Assembly (NCBI GenBank): GCA_001799715.1
Contig: MGTZ01000037.1
Span: 5,293 to 63,697 of the forward strand
Direction of reading: 5' to 3'
Length of the DNA stretch: 58,405 nt
Source: Elusimicrobia bacterium GWB2_63_16
GTDB lineage: Bacteria > Elusimicrobiota > Elusimicrobia > Elusimicrobiales > UBA9959
In this document: piece after piece, positions 47,298-54,401 of the stretch
How the letters are laid out: every line of letters starts with the position of its first letter
Numbering within the stretch: the first letter of the stretch is position 1
The notes under the pieces: model-generated
The model's input: the letters and a program-made list of their open reading frames with translations, nothing else
Databases searched by the model: none
What the model was told of the DNA's origin: nothing
Position numbers and translations under genes: made by a program

Positions 47298-47963
47298 ATG
47301 AATACCTTCGCGGAACTGATCATCGTTTTCATAATCCTAATAGACCTGGCCCTGGCGGTCACGGGTTCGCTTTCGTCATGCATCAAGCTGGTGGCGCTGC
47401 AGGGCGTAGTGGCTGGCATCCTGCCTCTCCTGGCCATGCACGGCTCCCCCCACTTCCGCGCGGTGGCCTTCGCCGCGGTGATCATCGCGCTCAAGGGCGC
47501 GGTATTCCCCTGGCTGATGATGCGCGCGCGCGACCGCAGCGGCGCCCGCAAGGACGTGGAACCGCTCATCAGTTACCCCGCCTCCATCCTGCTGTGCCTG
47601 GGCGCCTTCATAGCCTCGTCGTGGCTGGGCTCGCGCCTGCCGCTGCCCGAGACCGGCGTGGCCTGGATCGTGCCGGCTTCTCTCGCCACCATCTTCACCG
47701 GCTTCCTGCTCATCACCACCCGCACCAAGGCCATCACGCAGGTGCTGGGCTACCTCGTCATCGAGAACGGCATCTATATCTTCGGCCTGGCGCTGTTCGT
47801 GGAGCAGCCGATGATGGTGGAGCTGGCCATCCTGCTCGACGTGTTCGTGGCCGTGTTCGTGATGGGCATAGCCATCTTCCATATCAGCCGCGAGTTCGAC
47901 CATATCGACACGGCGGAACTGTCGGAACTCTCCGACTGGCGCCGCGGGGAGGACGGCCGATGA
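47298..47963 (+). CDS. HyfE-like (NuoK-related) membrane subunit
   Basis: The 221-residue protein starts directly after the HyfC-like stop codon. It has about seven hydrophobic segments (ELIIVFIILIDLALAVTGSL, AFAAVIIALKGAVFPWLMM, YLVIENGIYIFGLALF) and the HyfE-typical C-terminus VAVFVMGIAIFHISREFDHIDTAELSELSD. It belongs to the membrane arm of the complex. Confidence 0.9.
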   Translation: MNTFAELIIVFIILIDLALAVTGSLSSCIKLVALQGVVAGILPLLAMHGSPHFRAVAFAAVIIALKGAVFPWLMMRARDRSGARKDVEPLISYPASILLCLGAFIASSWLGSRLPLPETGVAWIVPASLATIFTGFLLITTRTKAITQVLGYLVIENGIYIFGLALFVEQPMMVELAILLDVFVAVFVMGIAIFHISREFDHIDTAELSELSDWRRGEDGR

Positions 47964-49444
47964 TCACCCGCGCGCTCCTGCTCGTGCCGCTGGTCGCCGG
48001 CACGCTGGCCTTCCTGCTGCGCAGCGACGCCGCCCGCCGGGCGCTGCTGGTCTGGACGGCCCGGCTGCATTTCCTGCTGACGGCCCTGGTAACGTACCTG
48101 CACCTCGGCCCCGGCTCCGACCCGGGCGAGCCGGGCTGGTTCGCCTTCGACAACCTGGGGCTGCTCTTCCTGGGCGTCACCTCGCTGCTGTTCCTGGGCG
48201 CCTCCCATTACGCGGTGCGCTACCTCGAGCTGGAGAAGCGCGACCCCGGCGAGGAAGCGGACGGCGGCTTTATCTTCAACAACGCCCCCGAGGCGGTGTT
48301 CACCGGCTGCCTGCTGCTGTTCCTGGCGGCGATGACGGCCGTGACGGCCAGCCGCCACCTGGGCATGCTGTGGGCCGCGGTGGAGGCCACCACGCTGCTG
48401 TCGGCCCCGCTGATCTATTTCCACCGCACGCGGCGGTCGCTGGAAGCCACGTGGAAGTACCTGCTCATCTGCTCGGTCGGCATCGCGCTGGCGCTGATGG
48501 GCAACTTGTTCCTGGGCGCGGCCGGGCTTAAGACCGGCGCCGGGCTGGAGCTGGAGGGCCTGCTGGCCAAGGCGGCCGTGCTGGACCAGCCGCTGCTCAA
48601 GGCGGCGTTCCTTTTCCTCTTCGTCGGCTACGGTACCAAGATGGGCCTCTCCCCCTTCCACACCTGGCTGCCCGACGCGCACAGCGAAGCTCCGGCCGTG
48701 GTGTCGGCGCTGCTCAGCGGCGCGCTGCTCAACTGCGCCTTCCTCGGCATACTGCGCGTCAGCGGCATCTGCGCCGCCGCTGGCCTGGCCGGTTTTACCG
48801 GCGGGATCCTGACGCTGTTCGGCCTGCTCTCGCTGGTGACCGCGGCCCTGTTCATGGTGGGCCAGCGCGACTACAAGCGCATGCTGGCCTACTCCAGCAT
48901 CGAGCACATGGGCATCATGGCGCTGGGCGCGGGCCTGGGCGGCGGGGCCGTGTTCGGCGCGCTGCTGGCCGCGCTGAGCCACTCGCTGACCAAGGCCGGC
49001 CTGTTCTTCACGTCCGGGCTGGTGCTGGCCGCCGAAAAGACCAAGCGCATCTCCGAGGTAAAGGGGCTCTGGCGCCGCGCGCCCCGGACCGCCGCGTTGT
49101 GGCTGGCCGGCTTCTTCCTCATCACCGGCACCCCGCCGTCCGGCGTCTTCCTGGCCAAGTTCATCATCCTCAAAGAGGCGCTGGAACAGCGGCACTACGC
49201 GCTGGCGGCCGCCTTCCTGCTCTCCCTGGCCATCCTGTTCGCGGGCATGGCGCGCTATTTCATCTCGATGACTTTCGGCGAGCGGGAGGGTAAGTCCGGA
49301 GAGAAACCTTATGTCGAGGAGCCGGCCATGCTGCTGCCGGCCGCGGCCTTCTTCGTCTGCGTGATCCTGGCCGGCCTGTACCTCCCCGGCTGGCTGGGCT
49401 CGCTGCTCGCCGGCGCGGCGCTTAACGCGGGCGGCAAACTATGA
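47960..49444 (+). CDS. HyfF-like proton-antiporter subunit
   Basis: I start at the ATG 47960 that overlaps the HyfE-like stop (ATGA); longer frames upstream are out-of-frame readings of the HyfE-like gene. The 494-residue protein has the antiporter core GYGTKMGLSPFHTWLPDAHSEAPAVVSALLSGALLNCAFLGILRV and VGQRDYKRMLAYSSIEHMGIMALGAG, and GTPPSGVFLAKFIILKEAL. Together with the HyfB-like subunit it would give two ion-pumping modules; E. coli Hyf has a third (HyfD) that is absent here. Confidence 0.9.
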   Translation: MITRALLLVPLVAGTLAFLLRSDAARRALLVWTARLHFLLTALVTYLHLGPGSDPGEPGWFAFDNLGLLFLGVTSLLFLGASHYAVRYLELEKRDPGEEADGGFIFNNAPEAVFTGCLLLFLAAMTAVTASRHLGMLWAAVEATTLLSAPLIYFHRTRRSLEATWKYLLICSVGIALALMGNLFLGAAGLKTGAGLELEGLLAKAAVLDQPLLKAAFLFLFVGYGTKMGLSPFHTWLPDAHSEAPAVVSALLSGALLNCAFLGILRVSGICAAAGLAGFTGGILTLFGLLSLVTAALFMVGQRDYKRMLAYSSIEHMGIMALGAGLGGGAVFGALLAALSHSLTKAGLFFTSGLVLAAEKTKRISEVKGLWRRAPRTAALWLAGFFLITGTPPSGVFLAKFIILKEALEQRHYALAAAFLLSLAILFAGMARYFISMTFGEREGKSGEKPYVEEPAMLLPAAAFFVCVILAGLYLPGWLGSLLAGAALNAGGKL

Positions 49445-50892
49445 AAGTAGACCATCTCTCAGGCTTCGACTTCGCGGCCACCGACCTGGACCCGGTGCTG
49501 TTCTTCGACACGGCGGCCTCGCGGCTGTCCGCCGGCGGCCGCGCGCTGGCCTATTTCGCCGTGCCGGAGGGAGCGGCGCACCGCCTGGTGATGGCGGTGG
49601 GCTTCGACCGCGAGGGCCGCATCGAGGTATATTCCACGGCCTTCAGCGGCCCTTTCCGCGCGCTTACCCCCTCTTTCCCGCAGGTGCATCTCTTCGAGCG
49701 GGAGATCTTCGAGCAGGCCGGCATGAAGCCGGAGGGCCACCCGTGGCTGAAGCCGGTGAGGTTCAACACAGCCGGCGCGACGCCGGGCGGGGCCGAATAC
49801 TTCACCGTGCACGGCAGCCAGGTGCACGAGGTGGCCGTGGGGCCGGTGCACGCCGGCGTGATAGAGCCCGGCCATTTCCGCTTTCAGTGCCACGGCGAGA
49901 AGGTCTTCCACCTCGAGATCATGCTGGGCTACCAGCACCGCGGCGTGGAGAAGCGTCTGGCGGCCGGGCCGGACGCGCGCTCGCTGCATTACGCCGAGAC
50001 TTTGTGCGGCGACGCCAGCATCGGCCACGGCTGGGCCTACTGCGGGGCCGTGGAGGCCCTCTGCGGCGTCAACGTGCCGCCGCGGGCGCAGGCGCTGCGC
50101 GGCATCATGCTGGAGCTGGAGCGCCTGGCCAGCCATACCGGCGACCTGGGCGCGCTGGCCGGCGACGCGGCTTTCCTGCCCACCGCCTCTTTCAACGGCC
50201 GCCTGCGCGGCGACTTCCTGAACATGACGGCGCTGGTCTGCGGCAACCGCTTCGGCCGCAACATGCTCAGGCCCGGCGGCGTTAATTTCGACCTGGACCC
50301 GGCGCTGATCAAGGAAATGAAACTGCGGCTGGCCGACACCTACCGCGACGTGGAAACGGCCGTGGCGCTGCTCTGGGAGACCAGCTCGGTGACGGACCGG
50401 TTCGAAGAGACGGGCGTGGTGCCCAAGGCGGCCGCGGAAGGCATAGGCCTGGTGGGCCCGGCGGCGCGGGCCTCCGGCGTGGGCATCGACACGCGGCGCA
50501 ATTTCCCCTCGGGTCCTTACGAGGGCTTTACGATGTCGGTCTCGGGCAGCGGCGACGTGTACTCGCGCGCCTACGTGCGCTGGCTGGAGATACAGAAGTC
50601 CGTGGAGCTGGTGGACAACTGGCTGGACTCGCTGCCGGCGGGCCCCCTGGCGGCCGACTGCGGGCCGCTGCGGCCCGACGGGGCTGCAGTCTCGCTGGTG
50701 GAAGGCTGGCGCGGCCAGATCTGCCACTTCGCGCTGACCGGCCCCGACGGGAAGTTCAGGCATTACAAGGTGGTGGACCCGTCCTTCCACAACTGGCAGG
50801 GCCTGGCGCTGGCCCTGCGCAACGGGGAGATCTCGGATTTCCCGCTCTGCAACAAGAGCTTCAATCTTTCCTACTGCGGGAGGGACCTGTGA
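49441..50892 (+). CDS. Hydrogenase-4-like large subunit (NuoC-NuoD fusion) without Ni-Fe cysteine pairs; Ehr-type
   Basis: The 483-residue protein has a NuoC-like N-terminal domain (about 1-110: RIEVYSTAFSG, FEREIFEQAGMKPEGHPWLKPVRF) and a NuoD/HyfG-like domain (HGEKVFHLEIMLGYQHRGVEKRL, LMLE-type helix IMLELERLASHTGDLG). The two NiFe motifs are broken: L1 is CGDASIGH (C189, with Ala192 in place of the second Cys) and the C-terminus is DFPLCNKSFNLSYCGRDL rather than DPCxxCxxR, with no cleavable extension. So Ni-Fe binding is not expected. It is an energy-converting hydrogenase-related (Ehr) subunit of unknown catalysis. It overlaps both neighbours by 4 bases. Confidence 0.88.
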   Translation: MKVDHLSGFDFAATDLDPVLFFDTAASRLSAGGRALAYFAVPEGAAHRLVMAVGFDREGRIEVYSTAFSGPFRALTPSFPQVHLFEREIFEQAGMKPEGHPWLKPVRFNTAGATPGGAEYFTVHGSQVHEVAVGPVHAGVIEPGHFRFQCHGEKVFHLEIMLGYQHRGVEKRLAAGPDARSLHYAETLCGDASIGHGWAYCGAVEALCGVNVPPRAQALRGIMLELERLASHTGDLGALAGDAAFLPTASFNGRLRGDFLNMTALVCGNRFGRNMLRPGGVNFDLDPALIKEMKLRLADTYRDVETAVALLWETSSVTDRFEETGVVPKAAAEGIGLVGPAARASGVGIDTRRNFPSGPYEGFTMSVSGSGDVYSRAYVRWLEIQKSVELVDNWLDSLPAGPLAADCGPLRPDGAAVSLVEGWRGQICHFALTGPDGKFRHYKVVDPSFHNWQGLALALRNGEISDFPLCNKSFNLSYCGRDL

Positions 50893-51626
50893 TAAAGGCT
50901 TTGCTGGCCCGCTTGAAGCAGGGCTTCCGCACCATGGAGTTCCCGTCCCAGGAACTGAAGCTGCCGCACCGGGGGCTGGGCGTGCCGGTTATCAGGTCCC
51001 GCAGCCTGGAGCGGGCCGCGGCGGCCTGTCCTTACGGGGCCATCACGGCTGGAACCGAGCCCGGCCTGGACCTGGGACGCTGCGTTTTCTGCGGCGCCTG
51101 CGCGGCGGCGGCGCCCGAGGCGGTGGAATTTACGCGCGATTACAGGGTTTGCGCCTCCTCAAGGGGCGACCTGAATATCAGCGCCCGCGATTATAAGCGG
51201 GCGGCCTCGCTTGGCGAGGAGCTGCGGGGCCTGTTCGGCCGGTCTTTCAGGCTGCGCCAGGTCAGCGCCGGCGGCTGCGGGGCCTGCGAGGCGGACTGCA
51301 ACGTGCTGCAGACGCCGGCCTGGGACCTGGGGCGTTTCGGCATTCAATTCGTGGCGTCGCCGCGGCACGCCGACGGGCTGCTGGTGACCGGGCCGGTGAC
51401 GAAGAACATGGAACTGGCGCTGCGCAAAACTTACGACGCCATGCCTTCTCCCAAGGTGGTCATAGCCTGCGGGGCCTGCGCTATCGGGGGCGGGCCGTAT
51501 GCGGGGCACGAGGAATGCGTGGGGCTGCCGGCCGACATCCCGGTGAGTCTTTATATTCCCGGCTGCCCCCCTCACCCGCTCTCCATCCTCGACGGTCTGT
51601 TGCGGCTGATCGGCAGGATAGATTAA
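50889..51626 (+). CDS. Ferredoxin-small subunit fusion (HyfH-HyfI-like)
   Basis: The start is a GTG overlapping the large-subunit stop codon. The 245-residue protein has an N-terminal segment with one [4Fe-4S] motif (C47 in ACPYG, then C65, C68, C71 in CVFCGAC); the second cluster of HyfH is missing. From residue about 118 it is a NuoB/HyfI-like small subunit with the proximal cluster ligands C130/C133 (GGCGACEADC), C197 (ACGACAIGGG) and C226 (IPGCPPHP). It should carry electrons to the large subunit, with a ferredoxin-like module as entry. It is the last gene of the operon; no hyp maturation genes follow. Confidence 0.9.
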   Translation: MIKALLARLKQGFRTMEFPSQELKLPHRGLGVPVIRSRSLERAAAACPYGAITAGTEPGLDLGRCVFCGACAAAAPEAVEFTRDYRVCASSRGDLNISARDYKRAASLGEELRGLFGRSFRLRQVSAGGCGACEADCNVLQTPAWDLGRFGIQFVASPRHADGLLVTGPVTKNMELALRKTYDAMPSPKVVIACGACAIGGGPYAGHEECVGLPADIPVSLYIPGCPPHPLSILDGLLRLIGRID

Positions 51627-51666
51627 ATAGGAAGACTGCACCTTAACCGCAAGATAGCGTAGTCGG

Positions 51667-51793
51667 GGATCCGACCGGGCAGGAACGCAAAAACGTGGTC
51701 TCGCACACCGTGCTCGCCACTCCCCGTCTCGGCCCTCGCGCTATGCAAGCTCGGGCCTCCGACAGGGTTTTGCTTATCCAACCCGGTCGGATA
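51667..51793. repeat. Structured non-coding element bounded by inverted repeats
   Basis: ATCCGACCGGG (51669-51679) is matched by its exact inverse CCCGGTCGGAT (51782-51792); with mismatches the arms extend to about 22 bases. Inside are GCAAAA (51687-51692) with TTTTGC (51768-51773), a hairpin GTGG...GCAC-ACC-GTGC...CCAC (51695-51720) and a hairpin CGGCCC/GGGCC around 51730-51757. The nesting gives a multi-branched fold on either strand. It may be a structured RNA or a MITE-like element; no known family was recognised. It starts 40 bases after the Ehr-type operon. Confidence 0.5.
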
Positions 51794-52062
51794 CCCTCCA
51801 GTAAGATTTGAGATATTTTTCCGGATCTGTTGAGTTTACTGCCGACGGCAGGCTGTAAAAAAATTGGGCCCCCAATTCCTGGCTGGGGGCCTTGCCTATT
51901 TATAGTATAGCAGAGCATTAGATTTCCGCAAGGTGAAAATGTATACACTGGATAAAAGTTTTTTGAGTGGGTCCAAAGACCTCGTCGGAGTGGGACTTTA
52001 GGCTCATTCTGAAGTTTTGATTAATGTATATAGTATAGGGGTAAAGTAACGGAGGACCTTTA
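51794..52062. other. Non-coding region before the L,D-transpeptidase gene
   Basis: No gene is convincing here. It contains the minus-strand promoter/terminator pair described separately, an AT-rich stretch (51900-51965), and a purine-rich GGAGG ribosome site a few bases before the ATG at 52063. A promoter with TATAGT or TAGTAT boxes near 52030 may serve the transpeptidase gene. Confidence 0.5.
51867..51891 (-). terminator. Minus-strand intrinsic terminator
   Basis: GGCCCCC (51867-51873) pairs with GGGGGCC (51885-51891); on the minus strand it is followed by CAATTTTTTT. A TATACT box for the minus strand lies only about 13 bases upstream (51904-51909), with a weak TTGCGG at 51926-51931, so any transcript from it would end within about 40 bases. 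Confidence 0.6.
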
Positions 52063-52737
52063 ATGAAAGCTATCGCAGCCCTTCTTTTCCTCGTTTACAC
52101 CCCCTCTTTTGCCATAGATTTCGTTACCGTACGCGAACAGCTGCCCGCCCTTGGCGTCTCGCCGGCCGAGATACGGGAAGTCGCTGTCCCGGAGGCCTCT
52201 CGTGCCGAGGATGCGGCCCTGGAGGCCCTGCGCGCCGAGGCGCTGGCCGACCCGGCCGGTTTCATAGACTCCCATACCCCTTACGAAGTGGGCCAGGCTT
52301 TCGGCCTGCCGGCCAGCCGCTTTCTGGTGACGGATAAGGCCAGGATAGAGCGGGCGCTCGTGAAGCTGACCGTGGACCTCACCCGCCAGCGCCTGGTGAT
52401 GACGTCCTCCGGCACCGTGAAGGAGTTCAAGATCTCCTCCGGCCTCGCCCCCAAGAACACCACGCCCGGCAGCGGCAAATGCTACGCCCCCGATTTCCTG
52501 GAAGAGATGCATTATTCCAGCCTCTACAACAAAGCTCCCATGCCGCACAGCATCTTCTTCAACGGCAATATAGCCATGCACGGCACCGAAGCCGAGTGGC
52601 TGCTGGGCAAACCCGCTTCCCACGGCTGCATACGCCTCTCCAAGGTCAACGCCGAGTTAGTGCACGATACCGTGAAAGCCAAAGGCAAGGCCAACGCCAT
52701 CATCTGCGTTACGGGCGTAACCCCGCAGCCGAAATAG
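52063..52737 (+). CDS. L,D-transpeptidase (YkuD family), secreted
   Basis: The 224-residue protein has a signal peptide (1-17) and a C-terminal YkuD domain with the catalytic motif HGTEAEWLLGKPASHGCIRLS (nucleophile cysteine in SHGCIRLS) and preceding ITFNGNIAMHG-type strand (SIFFNGNIAMHG). These enzymes form 3-3 cross-links in peptidoglycan or attach proteins to it. The N-terminal 80 residues (EQLPALGVSPAEIREV) are helical and unassigned. Ribosome site GGAGG precedes the ATG. The next gene, also cell-wall related, is 61 bases downstream. Confidence 0.9.
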   Translation: MKAIAALLFLVYTPSFAIDFVTVREQLPALGVSPAEIREVAVPEASRAEDAALEALRAEALADPAGFIDSHTPYEVGQAFGLPASRFLVTDKARIERALVKLTVDLTRQRLVMTSSGTVKEFKISSGLAPKNTTPGSGKCYAPDFLEEMHYSSLYNKAPMPHSIFFNGNIAMHGTEAEWLLGKPASHGCIRLSKVNAELVHDTVKAKGKANAIICVTGVTPQPK

Positions 52738-52798
52738 CGTTTTGTCACGGTCCGCGTTTTAGTCTATAATTTCGGATATCGGACGATTAAGGACAGCC

Positions 52799-53719
52799 AT
52801 GCTTAAACTCATACTTTCACTGTTGCTGCTGACCCCCGGTTTTGCCGCGGCGGCCCAGCCGGCCTTCGACCTCAACCGCCTGGCGCTGCGCGACCTGGCC
52901 CTGCCCCCAGCACCCGCCGTCACCATCCCCTTGCGCGCCGAGCCCTCTCCCGACGCGCGCTATTTCAACGCCTACGTGCTCAAGGCGGTGGACTACCTGC
53001 GCGACAACTACGGCCTGCAGGGCTACGACATCAATTCCATCCTGACGCACGACATACAGTACCACGACCAGGGCGTTCTTAAGGCGCGCCACGCCCCGCT
53101 GACCATGTGCGTGGCGGCGGTCATGGAAGTGATCCTGACCGCCTACGACATCTACGCCCGGGAGACCGGCGACTATTCCCCCTACGCCTACCTGCCCAAG
53201 CGCAGCTTCGAGGGGCTGGCCATCACCGACCTGAAAGGCCATATCTGGGTGAACCACGACTTCAAGGCCGACGGCACGGCGGACGCGCTGATCAACTTCG
53301 GCATGGGCGAGCGCCGCCTCTTCGAGGACCTCCGGCCCGGCGATTTCGTCAACATCAACCGCACCACCAAGACCGGCCACGCGGTGGTCTTCATCGGCTT
53401 CATAAACAAGACCGGTAAACTGCTGCCTAAGTACGACAGCACGGTGGTGGGCTTCAAGTACTTCTCCTCGCAGGGCCTGAGGGAGGCCGGCAAGGGCGGC
53501 TTCGATTACCGCTACGCCGTCTTCAGCAAGTTCGGCTGCCCGGAGATGCCCTACAAGCGCGACTGCAACGTCATCTATTCCGCCAGCCAGCTCTATCTCA
53601 ACACCGGCACCATGCTGGCCCCCGCCTTCTGGACCGGCCAGCTGCCGCAGGCCACCGGCGAGGAGGGCGAGACCACACTCAACCGTTCCCTCTTCAACGG
53701 CATCACCACCGACGATTGA
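52799..53719 (+). CDS. Secreted NlpC/P60-like (papain-fold) hydrolase
   Basis: The 306-residue protein has a signal peptide (1-19) and then a domain with a candidate catalytic cysteine in LTMCVAAVMEVILTAYDIY and a histidine in DLRPGDFVNINRTTKTGHAVVFIGFI, the C...GDxV...GHxxxxxG order of NlpC/P60 and related amidases. The family match is partial: no CHAP or SH3 domain is visible. Peptidoglycan hydrolysis is inferred from the fold and from the L,D-transpeptidase gene just upstream. A TATAAT lies about 30 bases before the start and AAGGA serves as ribosome site. Confidence 0.6.
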   Translation: MLKLILSLLLLTPGFAAAAQPAFDLNRLALRDLALPPAPAVTIPLRAEPSPDARYFNAYVLKAVDYLRDNYGLQGYDINSILTHDIQYHDQGVLKARHAPLTMCVAAVMEVILTAYDIYARETGDYSPYAYLPKRSFEGLAITDLKGHIWVNHDFKADGTADALINFGMGERRLFEDLRPGDFVNINRTTKTGHAVVFIGFINKTGKLLPKYDSTVVGFKYFSSQGLREAGKGGFDYRYAVFSKFGCPEMPYKRDCNVIYSASQLYLNTGTMLAPAFWTGQLPQATGEEGETTLNRSLFNGITTDD

Positions 53720-53747
53720 GCGCCGCGGGCCGCCCCGCCCGACAAAT

Positions 53748-53780
53748 AAAAAAGCCCCCGGAGGACCCGGGGGCTTTTTT
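53748..53780. terminator. Bidirectional intrinsic terminator
   Basis: A 14-bp stem (AAAAAAGCCCCCGG with CCGGGGGCTTTTTT) and a 5-base loop between the convergent NlpC/P60-like and DUF2238 genes. Confidence 0.92.
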
Positions 53781-53792
53781 TGTGGCCGCGGC

Positions 53793-54395
53793 CTACTTTT
53801 GCGGAGAACCCATGTCGTAGCGCAGCAGGAACAACGCCGAGGCGCAGATGGAGCCCAGGCCGTCGGCCAGCATGTCGCGCTGCGCGTCCCAGATGTCGCC
53901 CTGGCTGCCCAGGAAAGCGATGCCGGCGGCGGGGTCGGCCGCGGCGGCGTACCACCACTCTATGATCTCGTAGACGGCCGCCACCGTGAAGATGGCGGTG
54001 ATCCCGGTGAAGGCCAGCAGACCCCGCGACCGCGTATAGCCCTTGCGGAAGATGAATTCCGCTATCGGGTAGGCGTAGAACCCGACGGAGAAATGGGCGA
54101 TGCGGTCGAAGTGGTTGCGCGTGAAGCCGAACAGGTCGGTCACGGCGCCGAACGGCACCCGCTCGAAGGTATAGTGTCCCCCCGCCGTGTGCAGGAACAG
54201 CAGCACGCTCATCATCACATACGAGGTATCGGAAAAAGCGAAGCGGCTGTAGGTGGCCGCCAGCGCGGCCACGATAATGACCATGGGCAGGTTCTCGGCG
54301 AACCACACTTCGCGGCTGTACGGGTTCACGGCCAACGCGGCGAACCAGATCAGGTAGGCCCCGAACAGTACATGCGGCAGTTTAATTTTATCCAT
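53793..54395 (-). CDS. DUF2238 (YjdF-type) membrane protein
   Basis: The 200-residue protein has about six hydrophobic segments and the family signature FGFTRNHFDRIAHFSVGFYAYPIAEF with, later, YEIIEWWYAAAADPAAGIAFLGSQGDIWDAQRDMLADGLG. The conserved acidic and histidine residues (NHFDRIAH, EIIEWW, QGDIWDAQRDM) suggest a metal site or an enzyme in the membrane. The role of the family is not established. It lies 6 bases after the oligopeptidase gene. Confidence 0.88.
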   Translation of the reverse strand: MDKIKLPHVLFGAYLIWFAALAVNPYSREVWFAENLPMVIIVAALAATYSRFAFSDTSYVMMSVLLFLHTAGGHYTFERVPFGAVTDLFGFTRNHFDRIAHFSVGFYAYPIAEFIFRKGYTRSRGLLAFTGITAIFTVAAVYEIIEWWYAAAADPAAGIAFLGSQGDIWDAQRDMLADGLGSICASALFLLRYDMGSPQK

Positions 54396-54401
54396 AGTTC
54401 C

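Noticed and set aside
44431-51626. Annotation of the operon as a functional hydrogenase-4 or formate hydrogenlyase
   Set aside because: The large subunit lacks both CxxC Ni-Fe motifs and the maturation tail, and no formate dehydrogenase or hyp gene is present.
51660-51700. A tRNA T-arm-like stretch (GGTCGGATCCCC on the minus strand)
   Set aside because: No acceptor stem, anticodon arm or D-arm could be fitted around it.
51643-51948. A 101-codon minus-strand frame across the structured element
   Set aside because: No recognisable domain, no ribosome site, and it crosses the terminator and inverted repeats; the structure explains the sequence better.
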